Assembly (NCBI GenBank): GCA_036258055.1
Contig: DATAEK010000029.1
Coordinates: 15,594 to 79,593 of the forward strand
DNA from: DATAEK01 sp036258055
Lineage (GTDB): Bacteria; Acidobacteriota; Vicinamibacteria; Vicinamibacterales; 2-12-FULL-66-21
DNA length: 64,000 nucleotides
Direction: 5' to 3'
In this document: positions 10,046-17,386 of the stretch, one piece after another
Layout of the letters: each line of letters starts with the position of its first letter
How positions within the stretch are numbered: position 1 is the first letter of the stretch
Notes under the pieces: generated by a model
Databases searched by the model: none
Told to the model about the DNA's origin: nothing
Seen by the model: the letters and a program-made list of their open reading frames with translations, nothing else
Made by a program: the position numbers and the translations under genes

Positions 10046-11274
10046 CCACGCCTCCTGACGACGGCGAGAGTACGGTTGTCCGGAGACGGGCCCGGGCTCG
10101 GCGGATCGGCATCGGCACGGGAAGAAGACTGACGGGTGGCGCGGCCGTCCGGGCGCGATGCGCTCGACTGAACCTGCGGTACGCCACCGAAGTAGCGGCT
10201 GATCTCGGCCACCTTGTCGAATGCAGCGGCCTGCTCAAGGGTCGCATTCGGCGTGCGCGTCGGGGTCATGATCTGTTCGACCCAAGCGGAAACCCCTCCG
10301 CGCAGAGCCAACGCGCGGATATTCGCACCGCCACGCGCCCGCGTCCGCGCGGCCGCCGCAACGTCCTCATCTTCCGCGTAGAAGACAACGGTCTGGCCAG
10401 GCCTGAAAAAGGCGGACCCGATCGATTCCAGCGGCACGCGTTCGGCCGTCGGCAAGTGGTATTCGTCGAAGGACTCCGCCGAGCGAAGATCGATGACGCG
10501 AACGTCCTGCCTTCGATCCCGGATCCATGTGGCGAGTTCGAGTGCCGAGACCTCCGCAGCGTCGTGCGGTCGTATGTCGATTGATGTCGTCGCGAGGGTC
10601 GCGCTCTTCGCGGACGGACTACCCGCGATGCACGCCAGCGCACCAAGCGCGAGGGCGACACCCGCCAGGGCTCGTCCGCCGCGCATCTCGCGCCCGCTCG
10701 TCTCGATTCGCTCGGCCAGCGCAAAGCCGGCGAGCGCAACGGCAACGATGCCCGCGACAACGACGCCGTAAGGAACGTGAAGGGCTGACGGCAGCGTCAG
10801 GGCGCCGCGCGCCGTGCTGACGTACAGCTCCGGCACGTACGGCAACACGAATCCCGTGGCCAAGACGCCCGTGAAGAGTCCCATCATCGTGAAGAGCCCG
10901 TCGGTACGACCCGTCGCAGCGGCGACACAAGAAGTTCCGGGGCAGAGACCCGCGATCACGAAGCCGGCGCCAAAGATCAAACCGCCGACCATCTGAGGGA
11001 TCACGTAGGTTTCGGGAACGTAGATTCGCGCCAGGTCGATCGCCCCGAGACGTCCAAGCCAGAACAGGCCGAGCATAGCCGTGAGGATTGCGCTGAACAT
11101 CACCTTGAAGACGGTGAGGTCGGTGAGATAGAACTGGCCGGTCAGCTTGCGTGCGCTGCCAAGACCCGCGCGCTCGAGGCACCAGCCAAAGGCCATCCCG
11201 ATCGCGACGGCGGCGACCAACGACCAGGCGCCGCTCATCGGTCCGAGCTCCGCGAACCGGGCGGTCACACCCAT
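10039..11274 (-). CDS. YeeE/YedE half transporter fused to a rhodanese-like domain
   Basis: 411 residues. The first 190 are the second half of a YeeE/YedE (TsuA) thiosulfate or sulfur-compound transporter, with the conserved GLCPGTSC (Cys111, Cys116) and several membrane helices. A further hydrophobic stretch (about 200-220) leads to a rhodanese domain at about 240-335 (DVRVIDLRSAESFDEYHLP, then VVFYAEDED). The position normally held by the catalytic cysteine is alanine (about Ala300), so the domain probably binds or docks rather than transfers sulfur. ATG 11274 is chosen because it overlaps the upstream transporter half by 10 bp and opens the conserved region. A longer frame runs antisense to nothing recognisable. 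Confidence 0.85.
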   Translation of the reverse strand: MGVTARFAELGPMSGAWSLVAAVAIGMAFGWCLERAGLGSARKLTGQFYLTDLTVFKVMFSAILTAMLGLFWLGRLGAIDLARIYVPETYVIPQMVGGLIFGAGFVIAGLCPGTSCVAAATGRTDGLFTMMGLFTGVLATGFVLPYVPELYVSTARGALTLPSALHVPYGVVVAGIVAVALAGFALAERIETSGREMRGGRALAGVALALGALACIAGSPSAKSATLATTSIDIRPHDAAEVSALELATWIRDRRQDVRVIDLRSAESFDEYHLPTAERVPLESIGSAFFRPGQTVVFYAEDEDVAAAARTRARGGANIRALALRGGVSAWVEQIMTPTRTPNATLEQAAAFDKVAEISRYFGGVPQVQSSASRPDGRATRQSSSRADADPPSPGPSPDNRTLAVVRRRGC

Positions 11275-11789
11275 GCTCGTCTCACCAGTGGCGCGACGGT
11301 GTAGCCTGCGGCAAAGGCGCAGACCACGAAGATCCAGCTTCCGACGCTGAGCAACGCGCCGCCGGTGAGCCCCTGGCCGCTCGTGCACCCGCGCGCGAGC
11401 GCCGCGCCACACCCCATCGCGGCCCCGCCGGCGAACGCGAACAGCAAGCGCGCCCCTGCCGAGATCCGGGGACCGCGCTCGGATTCGCGACGCAGTCGTC
11501 CGGCCAACCACGCCGAGAGCGCGCCGCCGAGTGCGACACCGGCGATCTCGTAGATCAACCACGCCTGCCAGGCGCCGCCGGGCTCTCGAAGATAGGACGC
11601 GAAAAAGGGCGTCGCCTGCGCGCGCGCCGGAGCAATCGCGGCGACGGTTCCCGCGGCGGCGCTGGCGAACGCACCAGACGCGCCTAGACCGCGGCCGGTG
11701 ATCACGAAGCACGCCAGCAACACGAGCCCGAGCCCGACGCCAGCGGCATATGGGTTCGCGTACGGGCGGCCGCGGCTCTCGAACGTCAC
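11265..11789 (-). CDS. YeeE/YedE family half transporter (first half)
   Basis: 174 residues with about four membrane helices and the family signature GCGAALARGCTSGQGLTGG (Cys127 and Cys135). In one-piece YeeE/TsuA proteins this corresponds to the N-terminal half; together with the product of 11274-10039 it would form the full thiosulfate channel lined by cysteines. GTG 11789 overlaps the upstream rhodanese stop by four bases (GTGA), giving translational coupling. Confidence 0.85.
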   Translation of the reverse strand: MTFESRGRPYANPYAAGVGLGLVLLACFVITGRGLGASGAFASAAAGTVAAIAPARAQATPFFASYLREPGGAWQAWLIYEIAGVALGGALSAWLAGRLRRESERGPRISAGARLLFAFAGGAAMGCGAALARGCTSGQGLTGGALLSVGSWIFVVCAFAAGYTVAPLVRRAWV

Positions 11790-12721
11790 TGGTGGTCCTT
11801 CTTGGAAGGGTTCTCCACCGGGTAGTCCGGATGACGTGACCAGTCCTCGAACGATCCGTCGTAGAGGAGCACCGGATGTCCGAGCGATCGAGCCGCAAAC
11901 AGCATCGCGGTCGCCTGCTGCCCGATGTGGCAGTAGCCGATGACGGTGTCGCCGGGCTTCACACCCGCCTTCCTGAAGATCATCTCGAGCTCGGCGGCAG
12001 ACCGGAGTTTCAGCTGATCGTCGGTCACGGCTGTGAACGGGACGCTGTGAGCACCAGCGATGTGACCCGTACGGTGCGGGTTCTCCATCGAGCCCCCGGT
12101 CTCGACCCCGTCGTAGAGGACGGAAGCGCGGCCGTCCACGACCGCGATGTTGGCGGATTTCAGATGATCCCGAACGTACGCCGCGTCGACCACGATGGGG
12201 TTGATCTTGAGCGCTGACAGGCTGCCACTGCGCGCGGTCGGTACGTCGGTCGTCAGCTCGTGGCCGCTCTTGACCCACTCACCCATGCCGCCGTCGAGGA
12301 GCGATGTGCGTGTGCCAAGGCCGGCGTAGTCAAGCGTGAAGATCACGCGGGTCGTCGGCGAGACCCAGTCTTTTCCGTAATACACGACGATGCGTGAGGC
12401 ATCGGAGATGCCGAGCCGTTCGAGCCGGCTTCGGAGGTCGTCAGCCGCCGGCATCTCGAGCGCGAGGCCCGACGCGCCGGAAACCGCGATGTCCGAGAGC
12501 AACACGAATCGCGCGCCGCGGATGTGCGCCGCGGCGTAATCGCCTTTCGTTCCGACGTGGAGCAGCACCAGGGTCGGATCGTCGAGATGCTGCGCGAGCC
12601 ACGCCGGCGTCACGAGCATTCCGTCTCGCGGCGAAGCGGCTGAGAACGCCTGGGATGCGGCAATGATCAGCGAGAACGCAAGGATCCTGAGAGTGAGCCA
12701 CGGGCGATGGGCGATGCGCAC
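11786..12721 (-). CDS. Secreted two-domain rhodanese (thiosulfate/mercaptopyruvate sulfurtransferase)
   Basis: 311 residues. An N-terminal signal peptide (up to about AFSAA) places it outside the cytoplasm. Two rhodanese domains follow: the first has no cysteine in its loop (IVVYYGKDW), as usual for tandem rhodaneses; the second has the active loop YCHIGQQATAM, so it can carry a persulfide. It would move sulfane sulfur between thiosulfate or mercaptopyruvate and a thiol acceptor in the periplasm, ahead of the transporter encoded next. GTG 12721 has GAGGTG five bases upstream. It is the first gene of the four-gene sulfur operon. Confidence 0.9.
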   Translation of the reverse strand: MRIAHRPWLTLRILAFSLIIAASQAFSAASPRDGMLVTPAWLAQHLDDPTLVLLHVGTKGDYAAAHIRGARFVLLSDIAVSGASGLALEMPAADDLRSRLERLGISDASRIVVYYGKDWVSPTTRVIFTLDYAGLGTRTSLLDGGMGEWVKSGHELTTDVPTARSGSLSALKINPIVVDAAYVRDHLKSANIAVVDGRASVLYDGVETGGSMENPHRTGHIAGAHSVPFTAVTDDQLKLRSAAELEMIFRKAGVKPGDTVIGYCHIGQQATAMLFAARSLGHPVLLYDGSFEDWSRHPDYPVENPSKKDHQ

Positions 12722-12761
12722 TGGAACACCTCGTTGGGTGTGCGACGGACTCGGACCGCCG

Positions 12762-12801
12762 CTCTTGTAGACAGGCTACAAGAGTTCTTGTAGACCGTCA
12801 A
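12762..12801 (-). promoter_or_regulatory. Promoter with overlapping inverted-repeat operator for the sulfur operon
   Basis: Read on the minus strand: TTGACG (12801-12796), 17-base spacer, TAGCCT (12778-12773), about 50 bases before the GTG. On top of it sits a perfect inverted repeat CTCTTGTAG-N5-CTACAAGAG (12762-12784) that covers the -10 box, and TCTTGTAGAC recurs at 12763 and 12786. This layout suits repression by a dimeric regulator. The regulator is not identifiable in the window. Confidence 0.6.
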
Positions 12802-12860
12802 CAGGAGCGAGGGGATTACGGTATTTCGCCGCTGTTTTGGTGGGCCCGGTTGTGTGACGG

Positions 12861-12952
12861 GGCTCGGCGTTCTGCGTTCTGCGTTCGGCGTTCGGCGCTC
12901 GGGGACCCGGGGTTCCGGGTTCGGGGCTGGACTCGGCGCAGGGCGTTCGGCC
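12861..12952. repeat. Stutter tract of GGCGTTC-type words
   Basis: Degenerate 7-bp words (GGCGTTC, TGCGTTC, GGCGCTC, then GGGTTC variants) are repeated about ten times between the sulfur operon promoter and the next permease gene. No gene is seen here. It belongs to the same class of tract as those near 5.4, 22.5, 35.0, 50.5 and 54.0 kb, but with a different word. Confidence 0.7.
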
Positions 12953-12963
12953 TACCGGGTTCG

Positions 12964-15381
12964 TCAACCCTCCCTGAGCGCCGTTGAGGGGCTCACCCGC
13001 GTGGCGCGGCGGGCGGGCACGTACGCGGCGGAACACACGGCGCCGAACACGATCGCGGCTGCGGCGGCGAACGCGGGCGCGTTCCACGGACCGGTGCCGA
13101 AGAGCAGCGACGAGAGCAGTCGGGTCGTGACGAGCGCCGCCGGAATGCCAATCGCGAGGCCGGCCGCCGCGACCCGAGCGCCTTCGCGGACGACGAGCCG
13201 CAGGATCTGGCTGCGCGCCGCACCGAGCGCCAGCCGGACGCCGAACTCGCGCGTACGCTGCGCGGTACGATACGCCACGACGCCGTACACGCCGAGCGTC
13301 GTCAGCAGCAGCCCGATGAATCCCAAAGACGCAGCCAGTGCGGCCGTCGCACGATACACGCTCGCGGAGTACGTGATGTAGTCGGACATCGCGATGAGCC
13401 GCCGCGGCTCGAGTCGGGGATCCAGATGCTTCAGCGTGTCACGCACCGCTGCGGCGATGCTCGTCACCTCTCCGGAGGAGGACTCGACGATATAGGTCGC
13501 TTCGCCGTACTCCGCACGCCAGTACGGCAGATAGAAATATGGTTCGCCCGGCTCACCGATATCGTTGATGACGGCGTCCTGCACGATGCCGACGATCCGG
13601 TGTGGCGCGCCGTCAGGACCAAGCCGAACGATCGCATCGAGGGCATCCTTTCCCGGGAACAGCGCTCTCGCAAACCGATCGCTCACGACGATCACCGGCT
13701 CCCCTGGCCGTTCATCTGCCTCACTGAAGCCGCGCCCGCGGATCACGCGGGTGCCCATGATCGCGAAGTAGTTGGCGCTCACCGCATTGAACTTGACGTC
13801 GGGCACCTCCGCCGCCCGGGCCATCGAGGCGCCAGGGACCGCGACGCGCTGCGCCCTCCCCCCGCCCGAGAGGCTCAGCGGCGCGCGAATCGCCACGGCG
13901 ACGCGCGAGACGCCGCCGATCTGCTCGAGCTGACGAACGGCGTTCTGTGTGACCGCCCGCGGCGGATCCGCCAGAGTCACCCACGCGGTCAGCAACGGGT
14001 TCCTCGTGATGCCGAGATCGGCGCGGCGGGTATCGAGGAAGCTCACGGCCAGCACCGCTGCCGCGCAGAGCAGAACGACCGAGATCGCCACCTGCGTGGT
14101 CACCAGCGCGTCAGGGAGGAACGTGCGGGGCCGCCGCGACGATGGGTCGGAGCGCATGACGCGCGCCAGATCGACGCGCGCCGCCATCCAGCTCGGCGCC
14201 ACCCCGAACAACAGCGTCGTGATCAGCGTGACGATCGCGGTGAAGAGCAGCACGCGCGTGTCCGCGTGGAACACCAGCGACGACCGGAATCCCGGCGGTG
14301 GAATCATCAGCAACGGAAGCAGCCGAATCAGCCAGGCACCGACAGTGATCCCCGCGAGCGCACCGGCGGCGCCGAGCAGCAGGCTCTCGATGAGCAGCTC
14401 GCGCACCAGCCGCCCTCGTCCAGCGCCGATGGCCGCCTTGACCGCGAGCTCCTTCGCCCGAGCTGCGCTCCGCGCGAGCAGCAGGTTCGCGACGTTGACG
14501 CAGGTGATGAGCACCACGAGCAGCACCAGGCCGAGGAGCGCGAACGCATTGACGCCGGCGCTTTCGAGCCGGTAATCGAAATCGGAGATCACGCGAGCGC
14601 TGCGACCGGCGTTCGCGCCAGGAAACTCTCGCGCCATCGCAGCCGCGATGCCGGCGACCTCGGCGCCGGCCGAGGTCGCCGACACACCCTGCCGGAGACG
14701 CCCGATCAGCTCGAACCAGCGCTGACCGCGATCCTCGAATTCGCGCCGATCGGACAGGCGCAGCCACGTCTGTGGTGGCATCCACAAGTCGCGATCGGCC
14801 GCCGCGTCGAGGTCTCGAAACGTCTCAGGAAGAACGCCACGGACAGTCACGGCGATCGAGTCACCCCGACCGATGCGTACCGTGCGGCCGACGACCGACG
14901 GATCGCCTCCGAATCGCCGTTGCCAGAAAGCGTACCCGAGAACAATCGCCGGCTGCGCCTCGAGCTCGGCATCATCTGCCGGTGTGAACAGGCGTCCGTG
15001 CGAAGCCGTGACACCAAGCGTCGAGAAGAAGTTCGTCGTGACGACGTTTACGAGCAGGAGCTCCGGGGATCCGTCCGCGTCCGTCATCGTCGCGCCGCGC
15101 CGGCCGCGCGCAGCCACCTCGTCCAGCGACCGGGTTGTCTCACGAATGCCCTGGAGCTCGGGATACGAGAACGCTCCGAGCGCGTTGGCCTCAGTCGTCG
15201 AGAAAATGCGGACGATTCGGCCCGCCTCGCTCACTCCCAACGGCCTCAGCCAGAGCGCGTCTACGAGTCCAAAGATCGCGGCGTTGGCGCCAATGGCAAT
15301 CCCGAGCGCAAGGGTCGCGACGATCGTGAACGCCGGAGTGCGCCTGAGCGCCCGAAATGCCAGCCGGAAGGAGTGGGTCAT
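12964..15381 (-). CDS. ADOP-type ABC transporter permease (805 aa)
   Basis: Duplicated MacB/FtsX permease. It opens MTHSFRLAFRALRRTPAFT, then has helix TLALGIAIGANAAIFGLV, core motif VLGYAFWQRRFGGDPSVV, first FtsX block with AKELAVKAAIGAGRGRLVREL, second block with REFGVRLALGAARSQILRL, and ends RVSPSTALREG. ATG 15381 is chosen because upstream in-frame codons run into a repeat tract and are unlike the family. The periplasmic VSDFDYRLESAG segment is less typical. No ATPase partner is nearby. Confidence 0.92.
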   Translation of the reverse strand: MTHSFRLAFRALRRTPAFTIVATLALGIAIGANAAIFGLVDALWLRPLGVSEAGRIVRIFSTTEANALGAFSYPELQGIRETTRSLDEVAARGRRGATMTDADGSPELLLVNVVTTNFFSTLGVTASHGRLFTPADDAELEAQPAIVLGYAFWQRRFGGDPSVVGRTVRIGRGDSIAVTVRGVLPETFRDLDAAADRDLWMPPQTWLRLSDRREFEDRGQRWFELIGRLRQGVSATSAGAEVAGIAAAMAREFPGANAGRSARVISDFDYRLESAGVNAFALLGLVLLVVLITCVNVANLLLARSAARAKELAVKAAIGAGRGRLVRELLIESLLLGAAGALAGITVGAWLIRLLPLLMIPPPGFRSSLVFHADTRVLLFTAIVTLITTLLFGVAPSWMAARVDLARVMRSDPSSRRPRTFLPDALVTTQVAISVVLLCAAAVLAVSFLDTRRADLGITRNPLLTAWVTLADPPRAVTQNAVRQLEQIGGVSRVAVAIRAPLSLSGGGRAQRVAVPGASMARAAEVPDVKFNAVSANYFAIMGTRVIRGRGFSEADERPGEPVIVVSDRFARALFPGKDALDAIVRLGPDGAPHRIVGIVQDAVINDIGEPGEPYFYLPYWRAEYGEATYIVESSSGEVTSIAAAVRDTLKHLDPRLEPRRLIAMSDYITYSASVYRATAALAASLGFIGLLLTTLGVYGVVAYRTAQRTREFGVRLALGAARSQILRLVVREGARVAAAGLAIGIPAALVTTRLLSSLLFGTGPWNAPAFAAAAAIVFGAVCSAAYVPARRATRVSPSTALREG

Positions 15382-15500
15382 GAGCTGATGCTTGCCGCTA
15401 ATGCTGATGCTTGCCGCACGCCTTGATCCTTGCTGCTGGCGCTTGATCCTTGTCGCGATCCGCACGCCAGCGGACAGCCGATAGCGGACAGCGTACCGCA
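15382..15500. repeat. Stutter tract of CTTGCTG / GCGGACAGC-type words
   Basis: Words such as GATGCTTGCCGC and CTTGATCCTTG recur, followed by AGCGGACAGCCGATAGCGGACAGCG. The latter is the reverse complement of the word family at 34990-35037, linking the two places. The gap 15382-15714 has no supportable gene; its remaining part holds only the terminator listed separately. Confidence 0.65.
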
Positions 15501-15684
15501 CCTTCCCATCACACGTCATGCCACGGCGGCATTCTTCTGCTCACTACGAAATGCGCCGAATTTCGATCGGATTCGGGGGATCGGCATGGTCGCCGAGAGG
15601 CGGGGTCGCAATCGCTGGACGCGCAGTCCAGCTTGTGGGACGAGCTGTCTTTGAGCAGAGACGGGCCTGAAAGAAAGGAGAGGC

Positions 15685-15704
15685 GGGAGCCGGACCCGGC
15701 TCCC
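15685..15704 (-). terminator. Rho-independent-like terminator of the DUF2911 gene
   Basis: GGGAGCCGG/CCGGCTCCC inverted repeat, 11 bp past the stop of the minus-strand gene ending at 15715, and followed on that strand by the pyrimidine-rich CGCCTCTCCTTTCTTTC. The usable stem is about 8 bp with a four-base loop. Confidence 0.65.
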
Positions 15705-15714
15705 ACCCTGACGA

Positions 15715-16254
15715 CTACCCGACCGTAAATGGGACCGACGCGCTGCTCGTGCCCCACTCGACACGCAGCGTGCCCCCGGCAGTCGTGTCGTCGATCGAGA
15801 TGGTGAGCTGTTCGGCCGGTGCTTTGGCTTTTCCAGCTTTCATCGGCGCCCGACCGAGATCCTGACCTGAAGGATACGGAATGCCCCACTGCCCCGTGGC
15901 CTTGCTGACGACGAGCTGCCATTCCTTCTCACCGGGCACAACGTAGAGCGTGTGCGTCCCGGCCGGCACGGTGAGCGTGCCAAACTTCAGCGCCTTGTCG
16001 GTGACGATCGTCGTCGCCTCGTCTGCCCCCAGACGCCATTCCTGGCCTGGTGGCATCACCTCACTCTCGGGCCGTCCCTTGAGAAACGGCCGTCCGTACT
16101 CGATAGAGATGTGGGCCCCATCGATCGTCCATTCCGTTTTCACGTGCGGGCTGCCGCCCTTGCCGGGGTGGACTTGCGTGGTCTTCTGTGCGCTCACTGT
16201 GACGGTGAACGCGGCCAGCGTCGTCAACGCCGCCGCCAGGACAGAACGTCGCAT
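15715..16254 (-). CDS. Secreted DUF2911 protein
   Basis: 179 residues: signal peptide (MRRSVLAAALTTLAAFTVTV..SAQ) followed by one DUF2911 domain with its marks: ISIEYGRPFLKGRP, PPGQEWRLGADEATTI and VPAGTHTLYVVPGEKEW. The domain is common in secreted proteins of Bacteroidota and Acidobacteriota; its biochemical role is not established. ATG 16254 has GGAGGAG at good distance and begins the signal peptide; longer frames are not credible. It is monocistronic, with a terminator just downstream. Confidence 0.88.
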   Translation of the reverse strand: MRRSVLAAALTTLAAFTVTVSAQKTTQVHPGKGGSPHVKTEWTIDGAHISIEYGRPFLKGRPESEVMPPGQEWRLGADEATTIVTDKALKFGTLTVPAGTHTLYVVPGEKEWQLVVSKATGQWGIPYPSGQDLGRAPMKAGKAKAPAEQLTISIDDTTAGGTLRVEWGTSSASVPFTVG

Positions 16255-16345
16255 CCAGACTCCTCCATTCTGAGAGTTGGCTCTCGAGCTGATGCTAACA
16301 CTCGAACGGAAGACGATATTCCCAATCTCAGCCGCGATCGAGGGA

Positions 16346-17329
16346 TCAGGCGGATCGGCGCGCGCGGCGGATTGCACCGCGGGGTCGAGTCTCCACGGCG
16401 CGCCGTTCGGATCGAGCCGGCAGCGCACGCTCTGCGAGCAGGTCGATGAAGTGTGAGAGATACGGCGGATCGTCGCGCCCCACGAGCGTGGCGGCACTCC
16501 ACTGACGCGTGATGCCTTTGCGCGTCAGCGGCACGGCGACCACGGCGCCGGTCCGCAGCGCAGGGCGGATCGACCACGTCGGCAGCACCGACACGACCAG
16601 ACGCGCCTTGACCATCTCGATGATCGCTTCGGTCAGCTGCACGAACAACACCCGGGACGGCAGGACGCCAGCGGGCCTGAGCACGTCTCGAATCGTGAGG
16701 CTGTCGTCGGCGGAGGCCGAGTAGAGCGCGAGCGTTTCCCGTCCGAGCTCCGCCGGAGTGACAAACGGACGCGTCGCGAGCGGATGCGTGGGCGCGACGA
16801 TGACGGCGTGGTCGTCGACGAAGAGCGGGCGGAGACGCAGCCGCCGGTCATCGACTTGCTGCGTGACGATGGCCAGATCCAGCTTGCCTTCGAGTAGCGC
16901 CTCGATCGGACGCATCGTGCACTCGACGGCGATCCGGACATCGACGTGCGGATAGCGTGTCTCGAACGCCTGCAGGAGCGGCGGCAGCCAGTGATATCCC
17001 GTCTGGCACTGCGCACAGACGCGAATGATGCCGTTCCCGTCCTGACCGACGCGGCGCACGTCCTGTTCGACGCGGCGCACTTCAGCGAGCAGCGCGCCGG
17101 CGGACGCGAGCAGACGTTCGCCTGCCGGCGTCGGCCGCATGCGCTTGCCGAGGCGCAGAAACAGCGGCGTCCCCAACCGCCCTTCGATCTCGCGGAGCTG
17201 ATGGCTCACCGCTGACTGCGTGACGTGCAGCCGCTCGGCGGCGCGGGTCGCGCTGCCGGTCTCGGCCAACTCGGTCACCAGCCGGAAGTGGCGGATTTCC
17301 AGGTCCATTCGATCATGAGATTCATTCAT
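16346..17329 (-). CDS. LysR-type transcriptional regulator, MetR-like
   Basis: 327 residues (about 320 if the second ATG at 17308 is used). It has an N-terminal winged helix-turn-helix (MDLEIRHFRLVTELAETGS, then RAAERLHVTQSAVSHQLREI) and a periplasmic-binding-fold effector domain. The segment CAQCQTGYHWLPPLL resembles the MetR family, which senses homocysteine; that specificity is only suggested. It is divergent from the permease gene starting at 17387, 57 bp away, which it may control together with itself. An inverted repeat overlaps the first ATG, so the downstream start is possible. Confidence 0.88.
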   Translation of the reverse strand: MNESHDRMDLEIRHFRLVTELAETGSATRAAERLHVTQSAVSHQLREIEGRLGTPLFLRLGKRMRPTPAGERLLASAGALLAEVRRVEQDVRRVGQDGNGIIRVCAQCQTGYHWLPPLLQAFETRYPHVDVRIAVECTMRPIEALLEGKLDLAIVTQQVDDRRLRLRPLFVDDHAVIVAPTHPLATRPFVTPAELGRETLALYSASADDSLTIRDVLRPAGVLPSRVLFVQLTEAIIEMVKARLVVSVLPTWSIRPALRTGAVVAVPLTRKGITRQWSAATLVGRDDPPYLSHFIDLLAERALPARSERRAVETRPRGAIRRARRSA

Positions 17330-17332
17330 GAT
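17312..17332. promoter_or_regulatory. Inverted repeat between LysR and divergent permease
   Basis: ATCATGA-N7-TCATGAT is a perfect inverted repeat covering the upstream LysR start codon. Its position between divergent genes and its dyad symmetry fit a LysR autoregulatory site. On the minus strand TGAATGAATCTCA is a near match to the TGAA-N5-TTCA MetR box (3 of 4 in the second half). Binding is inferred only. Confidence 0.4.
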
Positions 17333-17386
17333 TTTGATGACAACAATGAGCTTGTTTACTGACAGTGTAGGCCGTACGGTTCAGTC

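Noticed and set aside
11275..11898. N-terminal extension of the YeeE-rhodanese gene
   Set aside because: The extra residues are Arg-rich and lie in another frame over the first transporter half; ATG 11274 fits the conserved region and operon overlap.
12854..13381. 175-residue plus-strand frame over a stutter repeat
   Set aside because: Starts inside repeat DNA and continues antisense to the permease C-terminus; no support.
13426..15426. 666-residue open frame opposite an ADOP permease
   Set aside because: The minus-strand permease has all family motifs. The frame is Arg/His/Glu-rich with no recognisable domain.
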